Assembly (NCBI GenBank): GCA_963709505.1 | Contig: CAVPXC010000033.1 | Coordinates: 84,373-148,372 of the forward strand | Origin: CAVPXC01 sp963709505 | GTDB lineage: Bacteria; Chloroflexota; Anaerolineae; JAAEKA01 | Length of the DNA: 64,000 nt | Direction: 5' to 3' | In this document: in pieces, positions 8,917-16,406 of the stretch | Layout of the letters: each line of letters starts with the position of its first letter | Position numbering within the stretch: position 1 is the first letter of the stretch | Translations under genes and position numbers: made by a program | The notes under the pieces: model-generated | The model's database searches: none | Told to the model about the DNA's origin: nothing | What the model saw: only the letters and a program-made list of their open reading frames with translations

Positions 8917-9567
8917 TCATCCGAACGCGGTCACGTCGGGTTTGACGAGGTTCATCGTGTAGGCGAGCCGGTGGCCGATTACCGTGCTCTCGGCAAAACC
9001 TGCCCCACGCGCCAAAGCACGCAGCGTATCCATGCCCTGAAAGTGCGGATCCGGCAACACCTCGGTGACCGACAGGACCCCGCCCGGCTTCAACGCCCTA
9101 AAAATCTCAACCAAAGCTGCCTCGCGGTCGAGGATTTCGCCCAAGACGGTACAGAGCAGCGCACGATCGAAGGCCGCCTCTGTCAGCTTGCCCTCGCCGA
9201 GGCCGGCTTGGACGAAACGCACGTTCGTCACGTTGGCCGCCGCGGCCCTGGCTTGCGCACGCTGCAGCTGTTCAGCCTGGAAGTCCACCGCCACGACCTC
9301 TCCGTCAGGGCTGACCCGCCGGCCGGCCGGGATGGTCAGCCGTCCCGGCCCGCAGCCGGCGTCCAGAACGGCCATGCCCGGCGTCAGGCCAGCGCGCTCT
9401 ACCAACACCTTGCTGCTGGCCACAGTCTCCATGTACGGATTCTCCAGCAGCCAGTCGAGCCACCAGGGACAGGGCACGAAGCGACGTCGCGAGATCCAAC
9501 GCACCGATAGCCCGATGCTTACGATCCCGACCAACAGCAGCAGCACGACTCGGAACAGCGTCTTCAT
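8917..9567 (-). CDS. Membrane-anchored class I SAM-dependent methyltransferase
   Basis: The 216-residue protein has an N-terminal membrane helix (residues 4-24). A Rossmann methyltransferase fold follows: motif I LDAGCGPG (about residue 73), motif II VAVDFQ, motif post-I VTNVRFVQAGL, motif IV RALLCTVLGEI, and FRALKPGGVLSVTE. The substrate cannot be read from the sequence. It may belong with the second methyltransferase just upstream. Confidence 0.8.
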   Translation of the reverse strand: MKTLFRVVLLLLVGIVSIGLSVRWISRRRFVPCPWWLDWLLENPYMETVASSKVLVERAGLTPGMAVLDAGCGPGRLTIPAGRRVSPDGEVVAVDFQAEQLQRAQARAAAANVTNVRFVQAGLGEGKLTEAAFDRALLCTVLGEILDREAALVEIFRALKPGGVLSVTEVLPDPHFQGMDTLRALARGAGFAESTVIGHRLAYTMNLVKPDVTAFG

Positions 9568-9654
9568 GCCCGCACCTCACTCGCGGTTTGTGGCTTTGCA
9601 AGTCCGTGGCGCCCTCAACAGGCGCCAATCGAAACCTGCACCGAGGCTTCTCGC

Positions 9655-10448
9655 TTATTTCCGGCCCACAAACAGCCCGTAGCCCATCTTGCGCATCACG
9701 TCGGGTGGCCAGTTGAATTGCTCCTTAATGGACTGCCTGACGCCGGACTGGGTGATGATCAGACGTAGGGCGCGACCCCAGGCCCGCAACAGCCAACGCC
9801 AGCCTATCCACTGCATGCGATCCTTGACTTCCTGCCCAGGGTCGATCTGATGGCTTCTCACCACGCGCTCCTGCAACCCCGATTTATCCCAGAGCGTCTG
9901 CCAACCCGCGATCGTCGGCATCTCCGAAGCCGTGCCGATGAGCGCCTGGGCCCGCGCGGCAAGCTCGGGAGACACCTCGTCGATCCAGAACATCTCGTTG
10001 ATCCCCACGTATCCGCCGGGCTTGGTCACTCGTACACACTCAGCGATCGCCCGCCGCTTGTCCGGCACGAAAACAAGCACGGACTCGCAGAAGACGACGT
10101 TAAACCGGCCGGCTTCGAAGGGCAGAGCGAGCACATCGGCGACTTCGAAACTCGACCTTGTCCTCGATGTGCTCTTCTTTGGCGCGCTCGGTGCGACCAC
10201 TCGACCATTTTCTCGGAGATGTCCACGCCCACGACGCGACAGCCGTGCTTTTTGGCGACGTAGGCAGGAGCGACGCCGATGCCGCAGCCGACATTCAGCA
10301 CCTCACGCGCAGAATCGACGTGGCACAGCGCCAAGAGCTCATCCGTCGATGCAAACCCACCTGGGTGTTTCGTTACACCGACAAGGGCCTGCAGATCAAG
10401 AAACGGCACGGCCGGCGCAACGCTCTTTTCCTGTATCATGGTTGTCAT
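9655..10448 (-). CDS. Class I SAM-dependent methyltransferase (two frameshifts)
   Basis: The N-terminal frame carries LNVGCGIGVAPAYVAKK (motif I) and VVGVDISEKMVEW. A middle segment in a second frame reads ERAKEEHIEDKVEF, and the third segment continues VADVLALPFEAGRFNVVFCESVLVFVPDK and TKPGGYVGINEM. Joining the three gives a complete protein of about 262 residues resembling ubiquinone/menaquinone-type methyltransferases. The frame changes lie near 10190 and 10146, each explained by one extra base in a CG dinucleotide (TTT-C-GAA for the second). The substrate is unknown. Confidence 0.75.
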
Positions 10449-10664
10449 GGTCTTCGCTCCTTTCTCCGCAAAGGAATGGCCCCTGGGTGGTCGAATATAG
10501 TAATCTTATTCCGAACTACTATTCACAGTATAAGCTTGTTTTCACCGTCTGTCAAGCACTTTTTTTTTCGCCGGCGACTGGACGACAAAAACGACCCTTT
10601 AGACCAAGAAGTGGCCAAAAGAGTCGCTGTTGACGACCTATGAAAGTAGCTTGGGTGGCACAAT

Positions 10665-11175
10665 TCATTCCAGAGGCTGTCCGAACCGCTCGTGATGAAC
10701 CACCTCGGAGACTGGCTTGCGCTGCTTCTTGCCCTGCCCGCCGGGCTGCACCGGATAGCCGAACGGCAAGACAGCCAGCACATCAAGCGTGTCCGGAATG
10801 TCCAAGAGCGCATTGATCTCGGGCATTCCCACAAAGCCCACCCAGTTCGAGCCGACCCCTTCCGACCAAGCCGCCAAGGTCATCGATTGGATCGCGCGGC
10901 TCTGCATCGGACACTGCGAATTTCGTCCTTTCGATCACCACGACGATCGCCAGCGGCGCCTGGGCGATATACGGCCCGGTGCGCGCGGCGACGGCCAAAC
11001 GGCGCAGCATGTCGCGGTTTTCGACGACGATAAAATGCCAGGGCTGGCCGTTCATGCTGCTAGCCGTCAGCCGGCCCGCCTCGACGATCCGGGTGACGAC
11101 GTTCTGGCGGCACGGGCTTATCCTGATAACCGCGCACGGCGAGCACCGTGCGCACAGACTCGAAAACTGCCATAC
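10665..11175 (-). CDS. Nitroreductase-family flavoprotein (two frameshifts)
   Basis: The start MAVFESVRTVLAVRGYQDKPV at 11175 has a gaggaga ribosome site. A second frame gives VVTRIVEAGRLTASSMNGQPWHFIVVE (FMN-binding region), and a third gives RAIQSMTLAAWSEGVGSNWVGF and LPFGYPVQPGGQGKKQRKP near the C-terminus. These are the nitroreductase landmarks in the correct order for a protein of about 170 residues. The frame changes lie near 11105 and 10903. It should bind FMN and use NAD(P)H. It stands alone, convergent with nothing and divergent from the XRE gene. Confidence 0.8.
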
Positions 11176-11208
11176 GATATCTCCTCTCTGACTTAGCCAG
11201 GGTTCATT

Positions 11209-11238
11209 TTGGTGTCATTGTGTCCAAAGTGTTACAAT
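11209..11238 (+). promoter_or_regulatory. Likely sigma-70 promoter of the DUF7662-XRE gene
   Basis: A weak -35 (TTGGTG, 11209-11214) lies 18 bp from a good -10 (TACAAT, 11233-11238). The box TACCGTGTATTGTGTA (11244-11259) sits just downstream, over the expected transcription start. It matches the box upstream of the RhuM-Fic gene. Confidence 0.55.
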
Positions 11239-11346
11239 CTTGCTACCGTGTATTGTGTAGAACGCGGTGTCCTGCAAGTTGGAAAGCATTATCACACCGA
11301 TCGAGGCCCGCGTCAAGCGCATGTTTTTGGGAGAAGGCATCGTTCC

Positions 11347-11865
11347 ATGAAGTATGAGGGCAAATACCGGCCGCTTTTCGATTACCTGTCCCACAGCCAC
11401 GTGGACGAGGTCGTCTTGACCTTTGCCGATATCGAGTGGGAGCTGCAGGCGGCGCTGCCTGCGTCGGCGCGCAACACGCGTGGCTGGTGGAGCAACCGCG
11501 GCCGCGGGTCGCTGCAGGCTGCGGCCTGGATGGAGGCGGGCTACGAGGTGCGCAACATCGACTTGAAGAGGGGGGAAGTCGTGTTCCGAAAGCTGCAACG
11601 ACGCTACGAAGTCCGGCGCGCCGGCGATTCGATCCTGTGGGACGGCGACCTGGTGCACGCGCTGCGCGATCATTTAGGCGTCAGCCAGGCCCAGTTGGCG
11701 GAGACTCTCGGCATGCGCCAACAGACCGTCAGTGAATGGGAGACCGGCGTCTATAACCCCACGCGGGCATCGTCCAAATTCCTCACCCTTGTGGCGGAGC
11801 GGGCGGGTTTCAATTTTGGCGAAGAAGAAAGCGACCAGGGGGACTCCGCATCGCAGCCGGCCTGA
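11347..11865 (+). CDS. DUF7662 domain fused to XRE helix-turn-helix regulator
   Basis: The start at 11347 (MKYEGKYRPLFDYL) has GGAG 13 nt upstream. Residues 1-80 match the DUF7662 pattern (KYRPLFDYLSHS, LTFADIE, LPASARNTRGWWSNR, QAAAWMEAGYEV). Residues 100-160 are an XRE DNA-binding domain (LRDHLGVSQAQLAETLGMRQQTVSEWETG). The DUF7662-HTH fusion suggests a sensor coupled to a repressor. Nearly identical operator-like boxes occur at its own promoter and at the promoter of the RhuM-Fic gene immediately downstream, so it probably represses both. Confidence 0.75.
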   Translation: MKYEGKYRPLFDYLSHSHVDEVVLTFADIEWELQAALPASARNTRGWWSNRGRGSLQAAAWMEAGYEVRNIDLKRGEVVFRKLQRRYEVRRAGDSILWDGDLVHALRDHLGVSQAQLAETLGMRQQTVSEWETGVYNPTRASSKFLTLVAERAGFNFGEEESDQGDSASQPA

Positions 11866-11883
11866 AATTCGATTGAGTATGTC

Positions 11884-11930
11884 TTGACAATCAAATCGTT
11901 ACCGTGTAATATGTAACTATTGTACACGGT
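11884..11930 (+). promoter_or_regulatory. Strong sigma-70 promoter with overlapping palindromic operator
   Basis: TTGACA (11884-11889), a 17-bp spacer and TAATAT (11907-11912) form a near-consensus promoter for the RhuM-Fic gene. A dyad ACCGTGTA (11901-11908) / TACACGGT (11923-11930) overlaps the -10. The same ACCGTGTA half-site is found in front of the XRE gene. Confidence 0.75.
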
Positions 11931-12006
11931 CACACAGAACTGTTGTTCGCCGTTAACCGCCTGCCGGCCGCACTCTTGCGACGGCGTTCAATGGGGTGGA
12001 AAAACC

Positions 12007-12993
12007 ATGTTAACCCAGGCGAAAGATTCAAGTGATCACGGCGAGATTGTGATCTACCAACCAGCAGAGGGTGGTCCCACCCTGGAGGTGCGCCTCGAAA
12101 AGGACACGATCTGGTTGGATGCTCACCAGATGGCGGCTCTCTTCGAACGAAACCGCACGGTGATCGTTCGACACATCGGAAATGTCTACGCCACAGGTGA
12201 GCTCTCACCGGAGTCAACCTGTGCAAAAAATGCACAGGTTGCTGCTGATGGCAAGCTTCGGCAGATGGATCGCTACAACTTGGACATGATCATCGCCGTC
12301 GGCTACAAGGTAAACTCCAAGCGCGGTACCCAGTTCCGGATTTGGGCAACGGGCGTGCTGCGCGATCATCTGCTCAAGGGCTACTCCGTCAACCAGCGCC
12401 GGCTCAACGAGCTGCGCCAGTCGCTGCGGCTGGTGGAACAGGTCCTTGACCAAGGCGAGGTAACTTCAGACCAGGCGACGGCACTGTTGCACGTGGTCAC
12501 CGACTATGCCTATGCCCTCGATCTGTTAGACGACTATGACCACCAGCGCGTCGCGGCTCTGCCAACCCGACCCGACCAGGCGGTAGGGATCGGCTATGAA
12601 GAAGCGCTTGAGATCATCGGCCAATTGCGTGAGAAGTTCGGCGCGTCGACTCTCTTCGGCCGGGAAAAGGACGATAGCCTGCACAGCTCGCTCAACGCGA
12701 TCCTACAGACCTTCGACGGCCAGGACGTTTATCCGAGCCTCGAGGAAAAGGCAGCGCATCTGCTCTATTTCCTGGTCAAGAACCACAGCTTTGTGGACGG
12801 CAACAAGCGGATCGCGGCCGCGTTGTTCCTGTGGTTCATGCAGAAGAACGCTTACCTGCGGCGGGAGGACGGCACAAAACGCATCGCCGACAATGCCCTG
12901 GTGGCGATGACGCTCTTGATCGCGGTGAGCGAGCCGGCGGAGAAGCGCGTGATTGTCGCCCTGGTGGTGAATATGATCAACGGTAGGAACTGA
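12007..12993 (+). CDS. RhuM-family N-terminus fused to Fic/Doc domain
   Basis: The start is set at 12007 (MLTQAKDSSDHGE); upstream starts lie in the operator region. Residues 15-135 are the virulence RhuM domain (LDAHQMAALFERNRTVIVRHI, MDRYNLDMIIAVGYKVNS, GTQFRIWATGVLRDHLLKGY). Residues 195-325 are a Fic/Doc fold with HSFVDGNKR, the HxFx(D/E)GN(K/R) active-site loop. Fic proteins transfer AMP or phosphate to targets. RhuM-Fic fusions are typical of mobile islands and probably act as toxins. No dedicated antitoxin with the Fic-inhibitory motif was seen, so control may rest on the upstream XRE protein. Confidence 0.85.
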   Translation: MLTQAKDSSDHGEIVIYQPAEGGPTLEVRLEKDTIWLDAHQMAALFERNRTVIVRHIGNVYATGELSPESTCAKNAQVAADGKLRQMDRYNLDMIIAVGYKVNSKRGTQFRIWATGVLRDHLLKGYSVNQRRLNELRQSLRLVEQVLDQGEVTSDQATALLHVVTDYAYALDLLDDYDHQRVAALPTRPDQAVGIGYEEALEIIGQLREKFGASTLFGREKDDSLHSSLNAILQTFDGQDVYPSLEEKAAHLLYFLVKNHSFVDGNKRIAAALFLWFMQKNAYLRREDGTKRIADNALVAMTLLIAVSEPAEKRVIVALVVNMINGRN

Positions 12994-13178
12994 CGTCATC
13001 TTAAAGAAGTCACGCCTTGCCAGGCCCCTCAGACGAAAGTTACCACCAATTGGGTTGAAACGAATTGTTGACCCGTCGCGGTCGCTCCGGCGGCTCGAGT
13101 TGCTAGATTACCAGCCTATTGGTATAATCGGAGAATGAATTGAACGAGACGATACCAACAGGGTTTTGGAGTTTGCGC

Positions 13179-13463
13179 ATGATGATGGAAACGACCTTTG
13201 AAGTTAGCTTGCCAACACCTTTGCTTCGCTTGGGCCTGGACAAAGACGAAGTACAGCACCGAATCACCGAATGGCTGGTTTTGTCTCTGTTTGTCGAGGA
13301 CCGAGTCTCCTCAGGGAAGGCGGCCCGCTTGCTGAACATCAGCCGAGTGGCCTTTCTGGACCTACTGCGGGCGCGCGGCATCGCCTATGTGGATTACACG
13401 CCTGACGAACTGGCCGAGGAGTTCCAGGCTGTCGAAATGTTAGACGTTAAGCAGAGCCAATGA
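13179..13463 (+). CDS. UPF0175 antitoxin-like small protein
   Basis: The start is set at 13179 (MMMETTFEV) after GGAG; a longer TTG start at 13140 is possible. It is about 95 residues with the UPF0175 pattern ITEWLVLSLFVEDRVSSGKAARLLNISRVAFLDLLRARGI, a helix-turn-helix-like segment, ending in YTPDELAEEF. It overlaps the following PIN-type gene by 4 bp (ATGA). UPF0175 proteins are regular antitoxin partners of DUF3368 PIN toxins. Confidence 0.85.
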   Translation: MMMETTFEVSLPTPLLRLGLDKDEVQHRITEWLVLSLFVEDRVSSGKAARLLNISRVAFLDLLRARGIAYVDYTPDELAEEFQAVEMLDVKQSQ

Positions 13464-13945
13464 TCGTCGTCTCCAATACCACACCGCTGATCGGGCTGGC
13501 ATCGATTGGCCGCTTCGAGTTGCTGAGCCGTCTTTTCTCCACCGTCAACATCGCTCAAGCGGTCTACGACGAGATTGTGGTGGCCGGGCGGGAGAAAGGC
13601 ATCGCCATACGCGAAGTTTCGACGTCCTCCTGGGTCAAGACCGTAGCTGTCAGAGATCGTCTGGCCGTCGAAGTCCTGCTTGACGAACTAGACGCAGGTG
13701 AAGCCGAGACGATTGTTTTGGCACGCGAGCTTGGCGCTGAATGGGTGCTGATGGATGAGCGAAAGGGACGCCGTAAGCTCGACCAGCTAGGGCTGAGGAA
13801 AATCGGAACACTGGGCATTCTGCTCAAAGCCAAAGAGCTGAGGTTAGTGTCAGTAATCCAACCTGATATCGAACGATTGCGCCAACAGGGGTTCAGCCTT
13901 AGCCAGGCAGTGGTCGACGCGGTGCTCCAACAGGCCAACGAGTAG
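13460..13945 (+). CDS. DUF3368 PIN-like toxin
   Basis: The 161-residue protein opens with the PIN strand MIVVSNTTPLIGLASIGR, containing the first acidic or polar metal site. It has EAETIVLARELGAEWVLMDERKGRR (central acidic residues, then the DDxxGR-like segment changed to DERKGRR) and a C-terminal helix. DUF3368 proteins are predicted ribonuclease toxins. The 4-bp overlap with the UPF0175 gene supports a toxin-antitoxin operon in which the antitoxin is made first. Confidence 0.85.
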   Translation: MIVVSNTTPLIGLASIGRFELLSRLFSTVNIAQAVYDEIVVAGREKGIAIREVSTSSWVKTVAVRDRLAVEVLLDELDAGEAETIVLARELGAEWVLMDERKGRRKLDQLGLRKIGTLGILLKAKELRLVSVIQPDIERLRQQGFSLSQAVVDAVLQQANE

Positions 13946-14033
13946 CAACACAACTATCACGCGCTCTAAGATTAATGTTTATCGCTAGCGGTTGAGCCGT
14001 TACGATGCCAGCGCTTCGGCGTAAGGAACGCTT

Positions 14034-14345
14034 ATGGACGAAAGAAAGCGACAAAAGCTGGAGCAGGCAGGATGGAAGGTTGGCTCGACCGAAGAATTTC
14101 TTGAGCTCACACCCGAAGAAGCGAACTACATCGAACTCAAGCTTGCTTTGGGTTCCTCCCTGCGTGAGATGCGAACGAGCAAGAACATGACCCAGGCTGA
14201 ACTGGCGATCCTGCTGAAATCCAGCCAATCTCGGGTGGCGAAAATGGAAGCCGGAGACCCCACCGTGTCGCTGGATCTGCTTGTACGTTCGCTGTTGTCT
14301 TTAGGCTTGACCAAGGAAACCCTGGCCAGACTCATCATTGCGTAG
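14034..14345 (+). CDS. XRE-family antitoxin-like protein
   Basis: The 103-residue protein has residues 1-35 resembling HigA-type N-termini (KLEQAGWKVGSTEEFLELTPEE), and residues 40-95 form an XRE domain (LREMRTSKNMTQAELAILLKSSQSRVAKMEAGDP). Proteins like this usually follow a RelE/HigB toxin, but none is present upstream. It may be an orphan antitoxin or partner a distant toxin. A hairpin terminator follows at 14423. Confidence 0.75.
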   Translation: MDERKRQKLEQAGWKVGSTEEFLELTPEEANYIELKLALGSSLREMRTSKNMTQAELAILLKSSQSRVAKMEAGDPTVSLDLLVRSLLSLGLTKETLARLIIA

Positions 14346-14422
14346 CAAAAAACGTGCAAAAACTGTCAGTAGAATTGGCACTCAGCGATGGAAACCATCA
14401 CCGATACCGCAGCCAAAGAAAG

Positions 14423-14466
14423 GATCAGCGCCGGTGCTTTTGCATATACCGGCGCTGATCTTCTTG
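14423..14466 (+). terminator. Hairpin terminator after the XRE gene
   Basis: The 13-bp stem GATCAGCGCCGGT / ACCGGCGCTGATC (14423-14435, 14448-14460) is followed by TTCTTGT. It closes the toxin-antitoxin island. Confidence 0.7.
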
Positions 14467-14523
14467 TCAGCTTGATTCATTGCGGAGCTTACCGCCAAGA
14501 CACGTGCTTAGATCCCGCCCGCC

Positions 14524-14634
14524 CTACCGGCTGCGACGCATGACCGTCTCGCGATCCGGATCATTCTCCGGAGGGCAGTCGAAGCACAGGCCAATCAACA
14601 AGAACAGTAGGATGAAGAAGATCAGGAGTTCCAT
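14524..14634 (-). CDS. Small membrane protein, 36 residues
   Basis: The start at 14634 has a strong ribosome site (AGGAGA, 8 nt away). The protein is one hydrophobic helix (ELLIFFILLFLLIGLCF) followed by a charged tail (CPPENDPDRETVMRRSR). It is short, but the combination of ribosome site, helix and polar tail supports a real single-pass membrane peptide. It could also be a toxin-like peptide. No family is recognised. Confidence 0.5.
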   Translation of the reverse strand: MELLIFFILLFLLIGLCFDCPPENDPDRETVMRRSR

Positions 14635-15217
14635 GGCTAACTTCTCCTGGTAGCTTGTTCGAGAGGAGTTCGACCAGCCCTGGCTTGTGGAGAGCAGCCA
14701 TGACGTGTGACGTCCGCCTCGGCTCACCCGACCACAGCCCGCACCAGCTCGACGGTCCTTTTGCAAAGAGCATGCTCACGAAGATGTTCAAACCCAGGAT
14801 GTTGAAGCGCACCTCTCATCACTCAACTTGATCATAGCACTGACAGAGCCTGCCCGCATCAGGCATTTGGGGGAATCACCACCCGGTCGAGTGACCAGGT
14901 CTCGCATAAGAAGCGATGCCTCCCTCCGCCATTCGTTGTCCCACATTCGTTGTGATATTCTTCCGCCCCTACGCCATCCCCAACAAGATCCTGTAGTACA
15001 ACTGCACCGAGCACGGCTGTCCCGACAGCATGCCCTGGGCGCGGAACAGCCGTGCCGTCAAGCGAACGATCACAACCAGATGCGTCCAATCTCAACGCAG
15101 CAGCGAGCACCGCTTGCCACGCCGGCACGGCTGTAAATGGATCCTGCAACTAAATGAGGGCTGGCCTGGTCTAATGACTAGGGCGTGCCCGGTGCAACAG
15201 GCATCTCGATGGCGTTC
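14635..15217. other. 583-bp region without a convincing gene
   Basis: Open frames here are short, overlap each other and have no recognisable domain or ribosome site. A proline/serine-rich composition in several frames suggests non-coding or degraded sequence. No structured RNA was identified. Confidence 0.5.
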
Positions 15218-16168
15218 TCAGGCGGCTGGATGCTGATCGAACTCGTTGATATCGTACAGCTCTGACAGCTCCTCGAAAGCCACCTGCTCTTCGTCGCCCG
15301 AGGCGTACTTCAACGTGATCTCGTAAGCAAGCTGCTGGCGCAAGGGTACGGCGGGGAAGTTGCGCTCGTCGGCCACACAGATCTCGCCGGTGACCGTACC
15401 GGCCATTTCTGTGGGCATGAAGTCGGCGGGAAGCTCGGCGTCTGGCGTCGGCAGAGGCAACACGAATTTGCTGTCAACCGAATAGCGTTGGCAGCGCAGG
15501 CCGTTGATCTCGTCCTTGCCCAAAGGCGCCATCCCGCTCTCCATGTCCTCTAGAAGCTGCTCCAGCTCACCCCCGATGTCCTGACCGGTGTTGGCCTCCG
15601 ATTCCTGGCCCTGTGACGGCGCCTTCATCCAGTTGTCGCCGAACCGGATCCAAGACTCGTCGCCGATCATGATGGTCTCGATCTGTCCGGCACCCTCCGG
15701 ATCGGACATGGTCATAGTCATATGCATGGCCTTCGGCTCGCGTACGAACTCGGTCTCGACCACCCGGTTGCCAAAAAGCAGTGCGGCGATGCCGGCGCCT
15801 GCTGCGTCATCTTCGTTTAGCCGCGTTGTCGTCGAGCGACTGCGGTAGCTGTCCAAAGTCTCGTCAGGGCGCGCAAACAGCCCTTTGAAACCCGGCGTTG
15901 CCGTGGGTTTCGGGGTCCGAGGTACGGAGGTGGGGGTGGCAGCGCGCGTTGGCTGCGTCGTGGCAGCCGGCTCCGGCGTTGCAGTCGGCGGCTTGGGCGG
16001 CTCCGGCATTGCAGTCGGCGGCGCTGAAGTTGGAGAAACAACCGCAAGCTCGGGGGCTAACGTCGCACCTCTCGTCGTTTCCTCGCTTGCTTCACGTGTC
16101 CCACAGGCTGCTGCCAATACGATGATCGCCAGCAGTACCAGCACAATCCAAATCCTATTGTTGCGCAT
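15218..16168 (-). CDS. Lipoprotein with Pro/Thr linker and C-terminal lipoprotein-carrier-like domain
   Basis: The 316-residue protein has a signal peptide and lipobox IVLAAACG (Cys about residue 22). A PT-rich linker follows (residues 45-95; PTATPEP, PRTPKPTATPG), the kind common in Chloroflexota surface proteins. The C-terminal 200 residues contain beta-strand segments (MHMTMTMSD, IMIGDESWIRFGDNWMK, INGLRCQRYSVDSK, EITLKY) resembling LppX/LolA-like carriers, but I cannot assign the family firmly. It is probably anchored to the outer face of the membrane. Confidence 0.6.
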   Translation of the reverse strand: MRNNRIWIVLVLLAIIVLAAACGTREASEETTRGATLAPELAVVSPTSAPPTAMPEPPKPPTATPEPAATTQPTRAATPTSVPRTPKPTATPGFKGLFARPDETLDSYRSRSTTTRLNEDDAAGAGIAALLFGNRVVETEFVREPKAMHMTMTMSDPEGAGQIETIMIGDESWIRFGDNWMKAPSQGQESEANTGQDIGGELEQLLEDMESGMAPLGKDEINGLRCQRYSVDSKFVLPLPTPDAELPADFMPTEMAGTVTGEICVADERNFPAVPLRQQLAYEITLKYASGDEEQVAFEELSELYDINEFDQHPAA

Positions 16169-16283
16169 GTTGGCATACCTCCTTGAGAATGAACACTACC
16201 GAGCGCCAGCGTTCCCACCCTCTGGCGCTCACGTTTACCCCCTTTTGTTCATTATAGCACAAGTTGGCATCCTTGCACGAACG

Positions 16284-16400
16284 GCAAAAAGGGGCAGGCG
16301 GCAGGTGGCAGGTTGCAGGCGGCGGTTCCAGATCGGTTATCTGCCACTTGCCACTTACCACCTGCAACCTGCTACTTGCCACCTGCCACCTCCCACCCGC
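16284..16400. repeat. GGCAGGTGGCAGGTTGCAGG / complement simple inverted repeat
   Basis: The left arm is GGCAGGTGGCAGGTTGCAGG and the right arm is a series of CTGCCACTTGCCACCTGC words. They lie between the lipoprotein promoter region and the 3' end of pheT. This belongs to the same class of spacer repeats as at 6808, 19186 and 33041, but with a different word. Confidence 0.8.
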
Positions 16401-16406
16401 AACCGC

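Noticed and set aside
14635..15217. Hidden coding gene in the gap before the lipoprotein
   Set aside because: All open frames are short, overlapping and lack ribosome sites or recognisable domains.
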